Positions 47,349 to 60,100 of a DNA stretch of 64,000 nucleotides are shown one piece after another; the stretch's first letter is position 1; every line of letters starts with the position of its first letter. The stretch comes from Boswellia sacra (Eukaryota; Streptophyta; Magnoliopsida; Sapindales; Burseraceae). The notes beneath the pieces were generated by a model. That model worked only from the letters and a program-made list of their open reading frames with translations, ran no database searches and was not told where the DNA came from. Made by a program: the position numbers and the translations under genes. The stretch covers positions 732,907-796,906 of the forward strand of contig SNVD02013250.1 of NCBI GenBank assembly GCA_013180625.2, given 5' to 3'.

Positions 47349-48744
47349 ATGGCAACTTTTAATTCAACTTCATATGTTGAGGGGCTTTCTATTTCTAGAC
47401 CTCCATTTTTTAATGGAAGTGATTACTCTTATTGGAAAACTTGAATGAGTATTTTCTTGAAATCTTTTGATTATGATTTGTGGTCTATTGTTTTGGAAGG
47501 ACCTTTTGTTCCTACCAAAATTGAAAATGGGGAATGCATGCTTAAAGAACCTAAAAAGTTTAGTGAAGATAATAAAAAGAAATTGAGTTTGAATGCTAAA
47601 GCTATGAATGTGTTGTATTGTGCTCTATATAGAAATGAGTTTAATAGAATATCTACTTGTTCTACGGCACAAGAAATATGGCACACACTTGAAGTAACTC
47701 ATGAAGGAACTAGTCAAGTTAAAAAATCCAAGATTAGTATGCTAGTTCATAGTTATGAGTTTTTTAAGATGAAACCGGATGAATCAATTTCTGAAATGTT
47801 TACTAGATTTACGGATATTATTAATAGTTTGAAATCTCTTGGTAAATCTTATTCTAATGTTGAAATGGTGAGAAAGATTCTTAGGTGTCTACCAAAATCT
47901 TGGGAGCAAAAGGTGACGGCAATTCAAGAAGCAAAGGACCTCACCAAACTACCATTAGAAGAACTTATGGGTTCTCTCATGACTCATGAAATCATCTTGA
48001 AGGAGAATAAAGAAGAAGATTGCGATGTGGCAAACATATGCTTCATGGCTTTAAGAGAAAATGAGATAAGTATTCTAAACCATGATCCTAAGCTTTCATA
48101 TGATGAATTACTTGAAGCATTCCAAAATTTACATGTGCAAGTTGATAAACAAAATTCAAAAATCAATGCTTTCAAAAAGAAGTCAAAAGTCATGTTATCT
48201 CAATTAGAAGAGTTGGTGGAAATAAAGGAAGCTTTAGAAAATGAAAATGAAATTTTAAAGCAAAAAGATTTTGAAAGTTTGGAAAGTCAAATACATTTTT
48301 TAAAAACTGAAAATGAGATTTTAAAACAAAAGGATTTTGATAAATTAGAGAAAGAAAATGTTATTTTGAAAAAGGAAAATAATGACTTAAGAAATATTTT
48401 TGATAGTTTTACAAAAAGCACAAAAAATTTGAATTCTATGTTACAAAACCAAAGGTGTGTTTTTGATAAAAGAGGGTTAGGATATAAAACTCATAAAAAT
48501 CAAAAGTATTTTAAAACTATTTTGTTCATGCATCTTCTAGGAATAATCCTAATCATTCATGTAATTATTGTGGAAGAAAAGGACACAAAATGCATTCTTG
48601 TTACATTAAGAGAAATCCTAATTTGAAACAAATATGGATTCAAAAAAGGACCATAACTAACCCCCAAGGACCCAAGAACTTTTTGGTACCAAAAAGTTAC
48701 TCCTTGAATGTTGATTGTAGAGACAAAGGAGTGGCAAACACAAT
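47349..48744 (+). pseudogene. gag: Copia gag pseudogene
   Basis: First ATG after the primer site (47349) starts a frame reading SRPPFFNGSDYSYWKT, then a TGA stop at 47442 where Arg is expected. The frame then stays open for 393 codons (47445-48626) through the UBN2-like gag domain (CSTAQEIWHTLEVTHEGTSQ, SISEMFTRFTDIINSL, KILRCLPKSW) and a Glu/Lys-rich coiled coil. A 1-bp loss near 48512 shifts the frame just before the CCHC zinc knuckle at 48560-48601 (CX2CX4HX4C). A further 1-bp gain near 48744 separates gag from protease. Gag would form the particle that packages element RNA; here it is broken. Confidence 0.9.
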
Positions 48745-51700
48745 TGGTACTTAGATAGTGCATGCTCAAGGCATATGACCGAAGATGCCTCCAAGTTCTT
48801 AAGATTAATCATGAATAAAGGAGGATATGTGACATTCGGTGATAATGCCAAAGGAAGGGTAATGGGACATGGTGATATTGGTAACCCTTCTTCACCTATT
48901 ATTAAAGATGTTTTGCTTGTTCATGGTTTAAAACATGATTTGATTAAGCATTAGTCAATTGTGTGATAAGAGATATTTTGTTACTTTTGGGCCTAATAGA
49001 TGTGTGATTAAGGATGTTAGTAACAATAAGACATTAGTTGTTGGTAATAGATGTGGTAATCTTTATACAATTGATATTGATGTTAATGATCATGTAGAAA
49101 ATTGTTTCATTGTTAATCATGTTGCTTAGTTATGGCATAGAAAGTTAGGTCATGCTAGCATGGACACAATTTAAAAAATTTCTAAAAATGATTTAGTTGA
49201 TGGTCTTCCAAAAATAAAATTTGAAAAGGATAAGATTTGTGATGCTTGTCAATTTGGAAAACAAGTGAGAATTTCTTTTAAACAAAAGAAATTTATTTAA
49301 ACAAATAAACCTCTACAATTACTTCATTTGGATTTATTTGGACCATCAAGAACTCAAAGCCTTGGTGGAAAGTATTATTCTTTTGTTATTGTGGATTATT
49401 ATTCAAGATTCACTTGGGTATTATTCTTGAAAATTAAAAATGAGGACATACAAGCTTTTTCAAAATTTGCCAAAAGAGTCCAAAATCAAAAAAGGCATTC
49501 TATTGTGTCCATTAGGAGTGATCATGGTGGTGAAGTAGACAATGTTGCATTTGAAAATCTTTGTGATGAAAATGGTTTTGAACATAATTTTTTCGCACCT
49601 AGAACTCCACAACAAAATGGTGTTGTTGAAAGGAAAAATAGGAATATCCAAGAAATGGCTAGGACCATATTACTTGAAAATAATTTACTAAAATATTTTT
49701 GGACCGAAGCCGTTAATACCGCATTCTTTATAATCAATAGAGTCCATATTAGAGCTTTAATAAATAAAACTCCTTATGAACTTTGGAAAGGAAGAAAAAC
49801 CAACATTGGATTTTTTAAAGTTTTTAGATGTAAATGTTTTATTTTAAACACTAAGGATAACTTTGGAAAATTTGATGCAAAAGCCGATGTTGGAATTTTT
49901 GTTGGCTACTCCAACCATAGTAAAGCATAAAGAGATTTTAACAAAAAGACTCTTACTATTGAAGAATCTATGCATGTTGAATTTGATGAAACTAATGTGA
50001 TTTCTTCAAAGAATTTAGATGATGATATTGTTGAAGTAGAAAGGCAAATCAAGGAATCAAGGCTTGATGAAAAGAGTCAAGATGATGTACAACTTCAACA
50101 AGAAAAGCTTGAGAAAGTAAATGATTCTTCCCAAGAATTACCAAAGGAATTGAGGTATGCAAAAGCTCACCCTAAAGATCTTATTATTGGTGAACCAGCA
50201 CAAGGTATGAGAACTAGATCTTCTTTTAGAAACTTTTGTAATCATTTTGCATTTGTCTCTCAATTTGAACAAAAAACTTTTAAAGAAGCCGAAAATGACG
50301 AAAGTTGGATTTTGGCTATGCAAGAAGAATTGAACCAATTTGAAAGAAATCAAGTTTGGGAATTAGTCCCTAGACCCAAAAATCATTCTATTATAGGCAC
50401 TAAATGGATTTTTAGAAATAAAGTAGATGAAAATGGCACCATTATTAGAAACAAAGCTAGACTTGTTGCTCAAGGATACAATTAAGAAGAAGGTATTGAT
50501 TATGAGAAAACTTTTGCACCGGTTGCTAGATTAGAATCCATTAGAATGTTGTGTACATTTGCATGTTATAAAAATTTTACATTATACCAAATGGATGTCA
50601 AAAGTGCATTTTTAAATGGTTACATTATGGAGGAAGTATATGTAGAGCAACCTCTTGGTTTTCAAAATCATGATTTTCCAAACCATGTTTTCAAACTCAA
50701 AAAGGCACTTTATGGCTTGAAACAAGCACCAAGAGCATGGTATGATAGATTGAGCAAATTTCTCATTGATAATGGTTTCAAAATGAAAAAAGTTGATACT
50801 ACTCTTTTTGTTAAACCAAAAAATGATGATTTATTAATTGTTCAAATCTATGTTGATGATATTATATTTGGTGCTACTAATATTTCTATGTGTGAAGAAT
50901 TTTCCAAGTGGATGCAACAAGAATTTGAAATGAGCTTAATGGGAGAATTAAATTTCTTCCTTGGACTTCAAATCAAGCACTCAATAGATGGGATCTTCAT
51001 TAATCAAGCTAAATACACAAGAGATCTTCTCAAGAAGTTTGGCATGGATAATTCAAGGACATATAACACACCTAGGGGTACAATAACCAAGCTTGACAAA
51101 GATGAGAAAGGAAAAGATGTTGAGGTAACAAAATATCGAGGTATGATTGGCTCTATTTTGTATTTAACTGCTAGTAGACCTGATATTATGTTTAGTGTGT
51201 GTATGTGTGCTAGATTTCAATCTTGTCCAAAGGAATCTCACCTTAAAGCTGTCAAAAGGATATTTAGATATCTTCTTGGAACCATAAATCTAGGTCTTTG
51301 GTATCCTAAGTGTGATAATTTTGATCTAATTAGTTATTCGGATGCGGAATTTGCTGGAAGTCTTCTTGATAGAAAGAGCACTAGTGGCTCTTGCCATTTT
51401 CTAGGACATGCATTAGTATCATGGTTTAGTAGAAAACAAAATTCTGTTGCATTATCAACCGCGGAGGCCGAGTATATTGCAGTTGGAAGTTGTTGTGCAT
51501 AAGCTCTTTGGATGAAACAAATTTTAAAAGATTATGGTGTGGTATTTGATCACATTCCCATCAAATGTGACAATAAAAGTGCCATTAACATTTCAAAAAA
51601 TCCCATACAACACTCTAGGACTAAGCATATAGAGATTAGACATCATTTTATTAGAGATCATGTGCAAAAAGGTAATATTTCTTTTGAATTTGTTCCCACC

Positions 51701-51808
51701 GAAAAACAATTAGCTGATATATTTACTAAACCCCTTAGTCAAGATAGATTTTGCATAATTAGAAGAGAATTAGGCATGTGGATATGTCTTAATTTTGCTT
51801 TAATATGA
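48745..51808 (+). pseudogene. pol: Copia pol pseudogene (PR-INT-RT-RH)
   Basis: Protease at 48745 (WYLDSACSRHMT, Ala after DS where Gly is common), pre-integrase (LWHRKLGHAS) preceded by a TAG at 49127, integrase core in 49328-49930 with the DDE triad (HLDLFGP, IRSDHGGE, NGVVERKNR), reverse transcriptase in about 50290-51100 with [24 protein letters not shown] and YVDD at 50849-50860, and RNase H to 51808 ([23 protein letters not shown], then ADIFTKPL). Additional stops: TAA near 49170 and 49298, 49928, 50483 and 51500, most explainable as C-to-T changes in CAA/CAG codons. Domain order INT before RT is diagnostic of Copia. Not functional. Confidence 0.93.
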
Positions 51809-52020
51809 TAATCTTTGAATGGTAGCATATGTTAAGGGGGAGAATATATTTAGGGGGAGTAGTTAATTTGATTACTTTTTTTTTGATGATAACAAAAGGG
51901 GGAGAAATAGTTGGATTGCTTATATTCATAACAAGTGCCATTCTTTTGCTTATTGTTGATTTTATTTTCATTCTTGATTTTAGATTATATTTTAAAGCAA
52001 TCAATGGGTTGTCATCATCA

Positions 52021-52033
52021 AAAAGGGGGAGAT
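52021..52033 (+). promoter_or_regulatory. Polypurine tract
   Basis: AAAAGGGGGAGAT immediately before the 3' LTR; plus-strand primer of reverse transcription. Confidence 0.85.
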
Positions 52034-53843
52034 TGTTAGCCCTAAGGCTACATGATAATTTTGATGATAACAATACACATTGATTAATTGAGATTTACTA
52101 ACATGTTTATTTATGTGCAAGAGTAAGATCATTGAAATAATTTCAAAATCAAGAAGAGGCTTATTAAAATGAAGTGTTGAAGTTAAGGAGAAGACTACAT
52201 GTTAAAGGCAACAAAGTTTAAGAACAAGGATTGACTCAAAGAATGTGACACATGAGCAATGTTCAATCAATTGGTCATATATATCTCTAAAAATATCCAA
52301 ATGACGTGATTCTTGAGCATTTGGAAAGCTTACTCAATTTATAACATTTCATATGTTTTAATGAATTCAAATTTCAAGTGCAAGGTTGTCCAAATCATCA
52401 TGCAATTTGAAAGACAAATAGAAGCAGCTGACATGAGCACCGAATACTCCTTTGGACATAGCTTGAGCTAGAAAAATCAAAATGACTTGATTCTTGTGGC
52501 ATTAGAAAGATGACTTAATGGGGCACATTTCATATTTTTTGAAGAATTCAAATTTCAAATGGAAGGCCGACATAATTGACATGCAATTCGGTGGACTGAC
52601 ACAGAGAAGAAAAATCAACTCACATGAGCACCGAATGGTGTTTTGGCCATATCTTAAGATAGAGATATCCAGATTCTTGAATCTTAATGTTTTTAGAATA
52701 GCTTATTCAATATGAAGAATCCTTTATTTTGAAAAATTCAAATTTCAACGAAGACTAACAGAATTTCATTCTCAAGTAGGTGGACGACCATTAAAGGAAA
52801 AATCAAGTCACATGAGCAACGAATGGTGTTTTGGCCATATCTTGAGCTACAGATATCCAAATGACTTGGTTCTTGATGCGTTGGAAAGCTTATTCAAATG
52901 TCCAGATCTTTTATGTTTTACAGATTTTCAAATTTCAAACGGAACATTGACAAAAATGGCAGACAAGATTACGGTTTTTATGGTGGGCAGAAAATTTGGA
53001 GATGGTATCTTCACTTGATTAAGTTCATCTCTTTGCCTATAAAAGGAGACTTCTCCCGATGCATTCAAGTAGTGCAAGAGAAGCATCCATCAAGCCCAAA
53101 TAAGGGAAATATCTTTTTAGAGAGCTTTTATTTTTTTATCTACTCTTTAGAGAGTTGTACTTGTTATACACAATTTCTTTGTGTTCTTGATATTGTGTGA
53201 GAGTGAGATCTTATTGTAAAAGGTAAAAGTATCCTTGAGAGAATATTCCTTGTGGTTGTTCATCAAGAAGAACTCTTGGTGTGGTGTTATCAAGAGTTGA
53301 AGGAAGTTGCCTTGGTGAGGTTGTTCATCAAGAAGAACTCTGGGTGTGGTGTTATCAAGGGTTGAAGAAAGTTGCCTTGGTGAGGTTGTTCATCAAGAAG
53401 AACTCTTGGTGTTGTGTTATCAAGAGTTGAAGGAAGTTGCCTTGGTGAGGTTGTTCATCAAGAAGAACTCTTGGTGTGGTGTCATCAAGGGTTGAAGGAA
53501 AAAGTCTTGGTGAGGTTGTTCATCAAGCAAGTTGTAAAGATTTCTACAACTTAGTGGAAAGCTTAGCTCGTGGAGCTAGAAGCCCGTGGACGTAGGCAGG
53601 GTTTGCCGAACCACGTAAATTGAGTTTGCACTCTCTCTATCCCTATCTCTTTACATTAACTTGCACTTGTGATTGTTCTTCATTTCTATTCTCTTGATTG
53701 CATTCTATTTTCATCTTCTTCACCTTTATTCTCAAAGAAAGAGTTAAATAATTTTGATCTTTCAAGAAAAGTTTTCTAAATCCGTATTGATAAATAAAAA
53801 CCCAATTCACCCCCCCTCTTGGGTTGCCATACCTGGGTCAACA
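52034..53843 (+). repeat. 3' LTR of Copia element
   Basis: About 1,810 bp, partner of 45508-47295. TATA box CTATAAAAGG at 53037. It contains about three units of roughly 190 bp (anchors at 52438, 52629, 52817) and four copies of a 65-bp unit. Ends GGGTCAACA. Confidence 0.9.
53259..53518 (+). repeat. 65-bp x4 tandem repeat within LTR
   Basis: Four copies at exactly 65-bp steps (53259, 53324, 53389, 53454), each starting TTCATCAAGAAGAACTCT and ending TTGGTGAGGTTG. The matching region of the 5' LTR has only about three degenerate copies, so copy number changed after insertion. Confidence 0.95.
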
Positions 53844-54200
53844 ATCGTATCTTTTATATAGGCAAAGCCAGGATACTATGCTAGAATACTTTCTTATCTA
53901 TAAGGAATCTCCTTTATACGTTATTATATAACTCACCACACTTTACGTCACATCACGCTACTTTACAACTCATTCATAATCTCTAACATCATTACACTGG
54001 ACATCTCACTACATGACCCATCACATAAGAACAATATTACATCATTATATAACACACTTTACTAACATGACTCATCTTATACATTATTACTTTTACTTTA
54101 TATCATATAATGTCACTAAAGCAATAAATTCAATAAGTACTGGGTATCATCAAATTCATGGCACTCAAGAGTATTTGAGTACTTCGTCTTTTTTGTAAAG
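53844..54200. other. Intergenic, no gene seen
   Basis: CA/TCA-rich sequence with many CATCAC, ACTCAT and ACATCA strings. No coding or RNA gene was recognised. Confidence 0.5.
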
Positions 54201-54855
54201 AGTAATTAAATTGCAACCCCCAATGTTTAGACGAAGTAACACTCTCTTCCCAACCTTTGACAAAGTAACATAAAGATCTCTAATTTTTAAATATCATGAG
54301 TTCATCTATTAAATGTATTATAGAAAGATAATTTTGCCCTTATTTATATTTTAAGATTTTTTATTTATTTCTCTTTATAAAGGAGATAAATTTTAAAAAT
54401 ATCAACAAGGCTCGAAAAATTCATATTTTATAAAATTTTATAGAAAATGGTTTGTATAGATGGTTTGTAAAAAATGATTTTTTAAAAATAAAAATTAAAA
54501 AGAAAATGGTTTGTATATAAATGAAAATGGAAGTCTAACTAGTTTTCTTTATAATTTTTATTTTTTAAATTTATATTTTTTAGAAATAAAATTAAAAAGA
54601 AAATTGTTTGTAAATAAACCATTTTTTAAAAGTAATTTGTCAATAAAAATTGACGTTTTAAAATTTTTCTCTATTATAAAGAGAAATAAATAAAAAAATA
54701 TTATAATATAAATAAAAATAAAATTATCTTTTTATAATATATTTAATAGATAAATTAATGATATTTAAAAATTATAAATTTTTATATTATTTTATAAAAA
54801 ATTAAAGAAAGAGTATTACTTCATTTAAATATTAAAGATAACAATATTAATTACT
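54201..54855. mobile_element. Long-TIR MITE
   Basis: A 655-bp element whose arms of over 180 bp are inverted copies. The left begins AGTAATTAAATTG and carries TTTAAATATCAT, ATCTATTAAAT.TATTATA and TATTTCTCTTTATAA; the right, in reverse, repeats these in order. The centre has repeated GAAAATGGTTTGTA. No clean target duplication was seen. Non-coding. Confidence 0.7.
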
Positions 54856-55148
54856 TTTTTTTCTCGTGTAAATAAGTCATGACCCTATCCTTATCATACG
54901 TGATCCTGTGACAATAAGACAATTTAAGTCTTGTTGATGGACAGGTGCCTTTAACCAACTTCCAAGGGCTCAGAGCCTTGTCATTTAGTTAGACAATCAC
55001 CGTTCACATCCAATACTGTAATGATTTCAACGTCTCCCAACGGTTGCTTATCATTATATTTTATACCAAAACAATGTAAAATATATATTCCTCATTAACT
55101 AATGTTCCATTAAAAAAAAAAAGAAAATTGACCCTCTCTATCCACTCA

Positions 55149-55199
<51 letters not shown>

Positions 55200-55277
55200 A
55201 GTATAAATAAATTATTTTAATCTAATTTCCTTCTCACCCGAGATTTAACTCGTTTATTTTTTTAGGCTTCATGTATG
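54856..55277. other. Spacer with AT microsatellite
   Basis: No gene; holds an AT run at 55152-55196. Confidence 0.6.
55152..55196. repeat. AT microsatellite
   Basis: About 22 AT units in intergenic DNA between two MITEs. Confidence 0.9.
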
Positions 55278-55287
55278 TTAATTTAAT

Positions 55288-55942
55288 GGGTTAATATCAC
55301 AAACTATCATTATATTTTAGCTTAATTATATTCAGAGTCATCGTTTATAATTTTTATTATAGGTTATCCCTAACTTTTGAAAAAAATCACGAACCACCCT
55401 TCCGTTAATTTAACCATTAGATGACGTCAGATTTCTATCCAAAACTATTACAATTATCAAAATACCCTTCAAAAGAATTTGAAAAATGGTTAATATCACA
55501 AAACACCTCTATATTTTGTCTTAATTATCCCAAAGTTATCATTTATAATTTTTGTCATAGGTCACCCCTAACTTTAAAAAAAATCACGAAAACAAATATT
55601 ACAGAAGGGTGTTTCATAATTATTTTTTCAAAACTTAGGGGTAGGCAATGACAAATATTGCAAACGTTGACTCTAAGTGTGATTAAAGTAAAATATAGGG
55701 GTGATCTATGATATTAACCCATTTAGGTATGTTGACTACCACTTTACATGTTGACTTTTTCTGTTATTTTACTATTTTGATCATGCTATTTTTTTTATTT
55801 ACGAACATCTAACGGAGTTTTTAACGGAATGGTGGTCCGTGATTTTTTTTCAAAAATTAGGGATAGCCTGGGATAAAAATTGTAAACGATGAATCTGAAT
55901 ATAATTAAGTTAAAACATAAGGGTAGTTTGTAATATTAACCC
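55288..55942. mobile_element. MULE-type MITE with nested relative
   Basis: A 655-bp element with inverted arms of about 120 bp: GGGTTAATATCACAAACTA on the left, GGGTTAATATTACAAACTA in reverse on the right, both followed by CTTAATTATATTCAGA and ATCACG(A/G)ACCACC. It is flanked by a perfect 10-bp repeat TTAATTTAAT (55278-55287 and 55943-55952). A smaller related element sits in the middle. Confidence 0.8.
55487..55722. mobile_element. Nested MITE of the same type
   Basis: About 236 bp with its own inverted ends: GGTTAATATCACAAAACACC on the left and GGGTTAATATCATAGATCACC in reverse on the right. It resembles a diverged member of the surrounding family. No clear target duplication. Confidence 0.6.
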
Positions 55943-55952
55943 TTAATTTAAT

Positions 55953-56351
55953 ACAAGATAAAAGAAAAACTTTATTATCTTGTATTATGTGTAGATTTGT
56001 TCCATCTACCACCACTTTTATTTTTATCAAGCTATAATTAAGTTTATTTTTATGGGTAGATACGTCAGTGAATTTTCTTTGTAGCTTATTACCTCATCAA
56101 TGAGTCTTCTATCAAGCTTCATGGCCAGTTATGGATATTGCATATTATAAAATAGGGTCGGATGGAACAACTATTACGTATTATATACATTTTGCTTATT
56201 GAATGTTGCATGTGAATTTTGGTCAAATTTGACTGACTGGGATCTCCTTGGCCTCTTAATTTGGATTAAGCCCTCCTATGCCAAGCCTTACAATATCGAA
56301 TATTAAAAATAATGATTCTCATAACTTAATACGGTAAATACTACAATACTC

Positions 56352-56382
<31 letters not shown>

Positions 56383-57011
56383 GTTGTTTCTCAAAGAACG
56401 CGAATGAGATTTTTTTTTTTTTAATTCTTGAGAAAAGAGCTAATGGTTTATGTAGAATCTAATTTAAAAAAAAAAAGAGAAGAAAGAAGTGATTTATATA
56501 TTTTTAATCAATAAATCTTGTAGGTATGCCTGTATTTTTTTAATTTTATACTAATTCCATATTAAATAAAATTTTAGGTTATCAAATTTCTTATGGGCTA
56601 TATGAATTTAATTTCAAAATTATTTATTTTTTTAGAGAATTTTAATTACTTGAACTTCAAGGCAACAAATGCAATAAAAAATGGATAATATTTTTGAGTA
56701 TATAATCTATAAAATCCTAATAAATAATTTTGATAGGATCTTTTAATGTAAATTTTTTAACATAAAATTAGACACAAATTTCTAGTCATTGATCCACAAA
56801 ATCTAATAATTGATATAATTGATGAGTTGATAATATTAAATATAACTTATTAACTTTAATCTCAATTATTAAATATAAAGAGGCTAAAGATTATAAATTT
56901 ATATTAATACATCGTGTTAAAAGATAAATTTTAGTTATTATTATTTTTAATTTTCCCTTAAGAAAAACCCAGAAACAGAGCTGAGATCTGAGTGTACGTA
57001 GAACGCTGTAA
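55953..57011. other. Upstream of the glycosyltransferase gene
   Basis: AT-rich; no gene seen. An AT microsatellite lies at 56353-56381. Confidence 0.5.
56353..56381. repeat. AT microsatellite
   Basis: About 14 AT units upstream of the glycosyltransferase-like gene. Confidence 0.9.
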
Positions 57012-57031
57012 TGGGCCGTCTCAAAGGCCCA
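57012..57031 (+). promoter_or_regulatory. Paired site II-type promoter motifs
   Basis: TGGGCC at 57012 and GGCCCA at 57026, in opposite orientation about 110-130 bp before the ATG. Site II (TGGGCY) elements are TCP-factor targets common in plant housekeeping promoters. Function here is inferred from position only. Confidence 0.4.
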
Positions 57032-57141
57032 ACCCTTTTAAGGCAAGAGTCGAGACTTCGAATGAGTCACAAGCGGAGATCTGGCATTTCATCTTCATCT
57101 ACAACATCCAACAAAACGATTATTAAGTAGAAGCAAATTCA

Positions 57142-60100
57142 ATGGTGAATCCTCCGGCTCCAAAGAAACAGTGTCTCCTTTTCTGCATCTTCGCCCTCTT
57201 CTTCTACTCTTACTACCACCATTCCTCTCTTCCCCTCTCTTCTTCTTCTTCTTCAACTAACACTTACACTCAATCCCTCACCCTTATTCCCAGCACTAAC
57301 TTCAACTTCACTCTCATAATCAAACTCCTCACCTTCAATCGCCTAACCTCACTCTCCCGTTGCCTCCGCTCTCTTGCTGCTGCCGATTACTTATCCGACA
57401 CAGTCCATCTCCACGTATACATCGATCATTTTGCGCTCTCCAATCAATCCTCTGACTCAATCAACTTTTTCTTGGAGGAGTCGCATCGGATTCTTCGATT
57501 TGTTGATGCTTTCGAGTGGAAATTTGGAGAAAAATTGGTGCATTACCGGACGGGAAATGTAGGGCTTCAAGCTCAGTGGCTGGAGGCGTGGTGGCCGTCT
57601 TCTGATAACGAGTTTGTTTTCGTGGTGGAGGATGATTTGGAGGTGTCGCCGCTCTTTTATAAGTTCCTCAGGACTTTGATTGTCAATTACTATTATAATA
57701 ATAATAACAATAATAATTTCAGTCACTCTATCTATGGAGCATCGCTTCAGCGGCCAAGATTTGTCCCAGGTACCGTTTCCATTAATCCCATTGCTATTAT
57801 CATCATCATCATCATTATTATTATGTTCTAATTTTAGTATTTAGTAGCCATCCAGAAGATGATATGATGTTCTTGGAGGTTATTACTTCTAGTTGTAGGC
57901 AGTAGCTTTTGCTTTCAATACTATTATATGACCATTGGTTTAATTGAAATTGCTGAAGTGGATCCCAGGTTACCAAACAACGCTTGTTTTCGTTAGCATC
58001 AAATTCATCTCTTAAACTTGAAATCAGAGACTAAAACTAGATCCTATCCATGACTTGACTTGACTTGACTTGACTTTTCATCATGACGCGAAGTTAGGTG
58101 GATAGCATTTACTGTAATCCTATCCATGTTTAATTTGTATTTGAGTACTGAATCCGTCTAAAAATTGTGTCATATTTTGGTTGAGAGTCCTTAACCAACA
58201 AACTCATTTAATTTAATGATATGAATAATTGAATATGTTATGCCATCCCGCAACTTAGATATTCATTTAATTGATATGAATAATTAAACATGTCATGTCA
58301 ACCATTGTGTTTGTTCATGACAAGGATACTGTCTATAACACAAATATCTATTTATACATCGCTGTTGTATTATTAAACAAGTTAAAACATATAATTGTGA
58401 ATTAGAATGATTTTAAGAATGATCCTATTCTTTTTGAGATTGATGATTTTTCATACCATTAGGATAATATTAATTAAATATAAACATGTTGAACATGGTT
58501 AATCATATATAAATGAGCTATGGTTGTTTTATATATGAGACGATCACAACACATTTGTTAGATGGGTTATCGAGTTCACCTCTTCAATAACCATGTTACA
58601 TCTAGTTTTAACTCTTGATACAAATAATTAAATAGATCATATCTGTATTAGGCCAAGATTTCATTAACAATGTATTAACACTCCACAAGTATGATCCTTC
58701 AATCCAAATTGCCACTCCTACTTGAGGGGGAAGCCGAGAACTCTACAAAAGCCTTACTAAAAGATTATGAGGTAGTCCAGTGTCCACCTTAGAGCTTTTG
58801 AGTTCCTAGTTGTTCAACCTTGTGTTTCATTTATCTATGATAGGACTACACAGGTCAACATTTTATCACCACCTAGTTGCTATATAGCCTAGATCATGTC
58901 ATCATGACAACTTAGAAGATTCTAAATAATTAGGAGTTTAATTTTTGTATCCTATTTTTATTAGGATTTTTTTTCTCCTTGTTTGAGTTGAGCTAGGATT
59001 TTTAGTTTTTGTTGAAATGCCAAATCCTTATAAACCTTAACCAGATCTCAAAATCTTAGTTTAGCTCAGATAAGGGACAAAATCCTAATGAGAACAAGAA
59101 AATAAAATTAAACTCCTAAAACCCTAGAATATTTAAGCTGCCCTCCATCGGGAAGTTTCGTTCATCTTTATGTCAGCTAGTGGATTACTTTGGAGATATC
59201 TTGGTTGATCTATTTGCCATGTCTACATAAGATAACGGTTGGATTTTTTGTAGCTTATTTCTACACCAGCTGATACAATCTGGTCGAAGTTTTACCAAAT
59301 AATGCAGAATTTAGTGTCTAATTTTCATTACATATTTAAGGAAACTAGGGAAATTATTCTTATCACAAAAAAAAAAAAAAAAAGATTGTAAATTGTATGA
59401 AATACTTTTAGATTTCTTATCTGTTTTTCTTTGATTTTTAGCTTTACTTTTTGAATTAGATTCATGCATTCTGAAAAGGGCCATATATTTTGTTTTTGAG
59501 GTAGAGTTAGATATTGATAATAAATAATGAACATTGTTTTCTCAGTTTTAATTTTCTCCTCGTTCTAAATTCCTCTTTTTTCTCCCACTTGTTCTCACGC
59601 TTTCCCTCAATATCTTTCTCTCTCCCTTCTATCTTCATGCCCTACATCTTTTCTGTTTGATTTAAAGTACATATGTATTTGTCTGCATTCTTGCTAAATT
59701 ATTGATCTTGGTTCTATTTGTGCTTTCAGAATTTGAATGTTTTAGATTAATTAATTTATTTCTTTGTTTGCTAACTGCAGGGAAACATGGACACAAGATA
59801 CACCTAGATAGTGGAACACACCTTTTCTTGTATCAGTTGGTTGGCACTTGGGGTCAGCTTCTCTTTCCAAAGCCTTGGAAAGAGTTCAGGTTTTGGTATG
59901 ATGAGCACAAGGCCAAGGGCATCAAGCCATTTCTTGATGGGATGGTAATTTTTTTGTTATATTCTCTTCTCTCTGAATATTTGTAGGTTGTTTACCTAAT
60001 TTTGGCTTGTTGCTTGAAAGTCCAAACCCTATTTGCAGGTGACAACAGGATGGTACAAGAAGATGGGAGAAAGAATCTGGACCCCTTGGTTCATTAAATT

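Larger units (their letters stand above)
45508..53843 (+). mobile_element. Full-length but inactive Copia retrotransposon
   Basis: An 8,336-bp element: LTRs at 45508-47295 and 52034-53843 (TGTTAGCCC start, CA end), primer-binding site at 47297, gag, protease, integrase, reverse transcriptase and RNase H in Copia order, and polypurine tract AAAAGGGGGAGAT before the right LTR. The coding region has several stops and frameshifts. LTRs are roughly 90% identical over their first 290 bp by eye. No matching 5-bp target duplication was found (CTTTT versus ATCGT), which suggests end decay or recombination with another copy. GGGGGAG repeats (51835, 51854, 51898, 52025) lie between pol and the LTR. Confidence 0.93.

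Noticed and set aside
60033..60038. ATG at 60033 as a gene start
   Set aside because: It lies in the intron before the acceptor CAG at 60036-60038. The reading frame joins exon 2 in phase and the protein begins at 57142.
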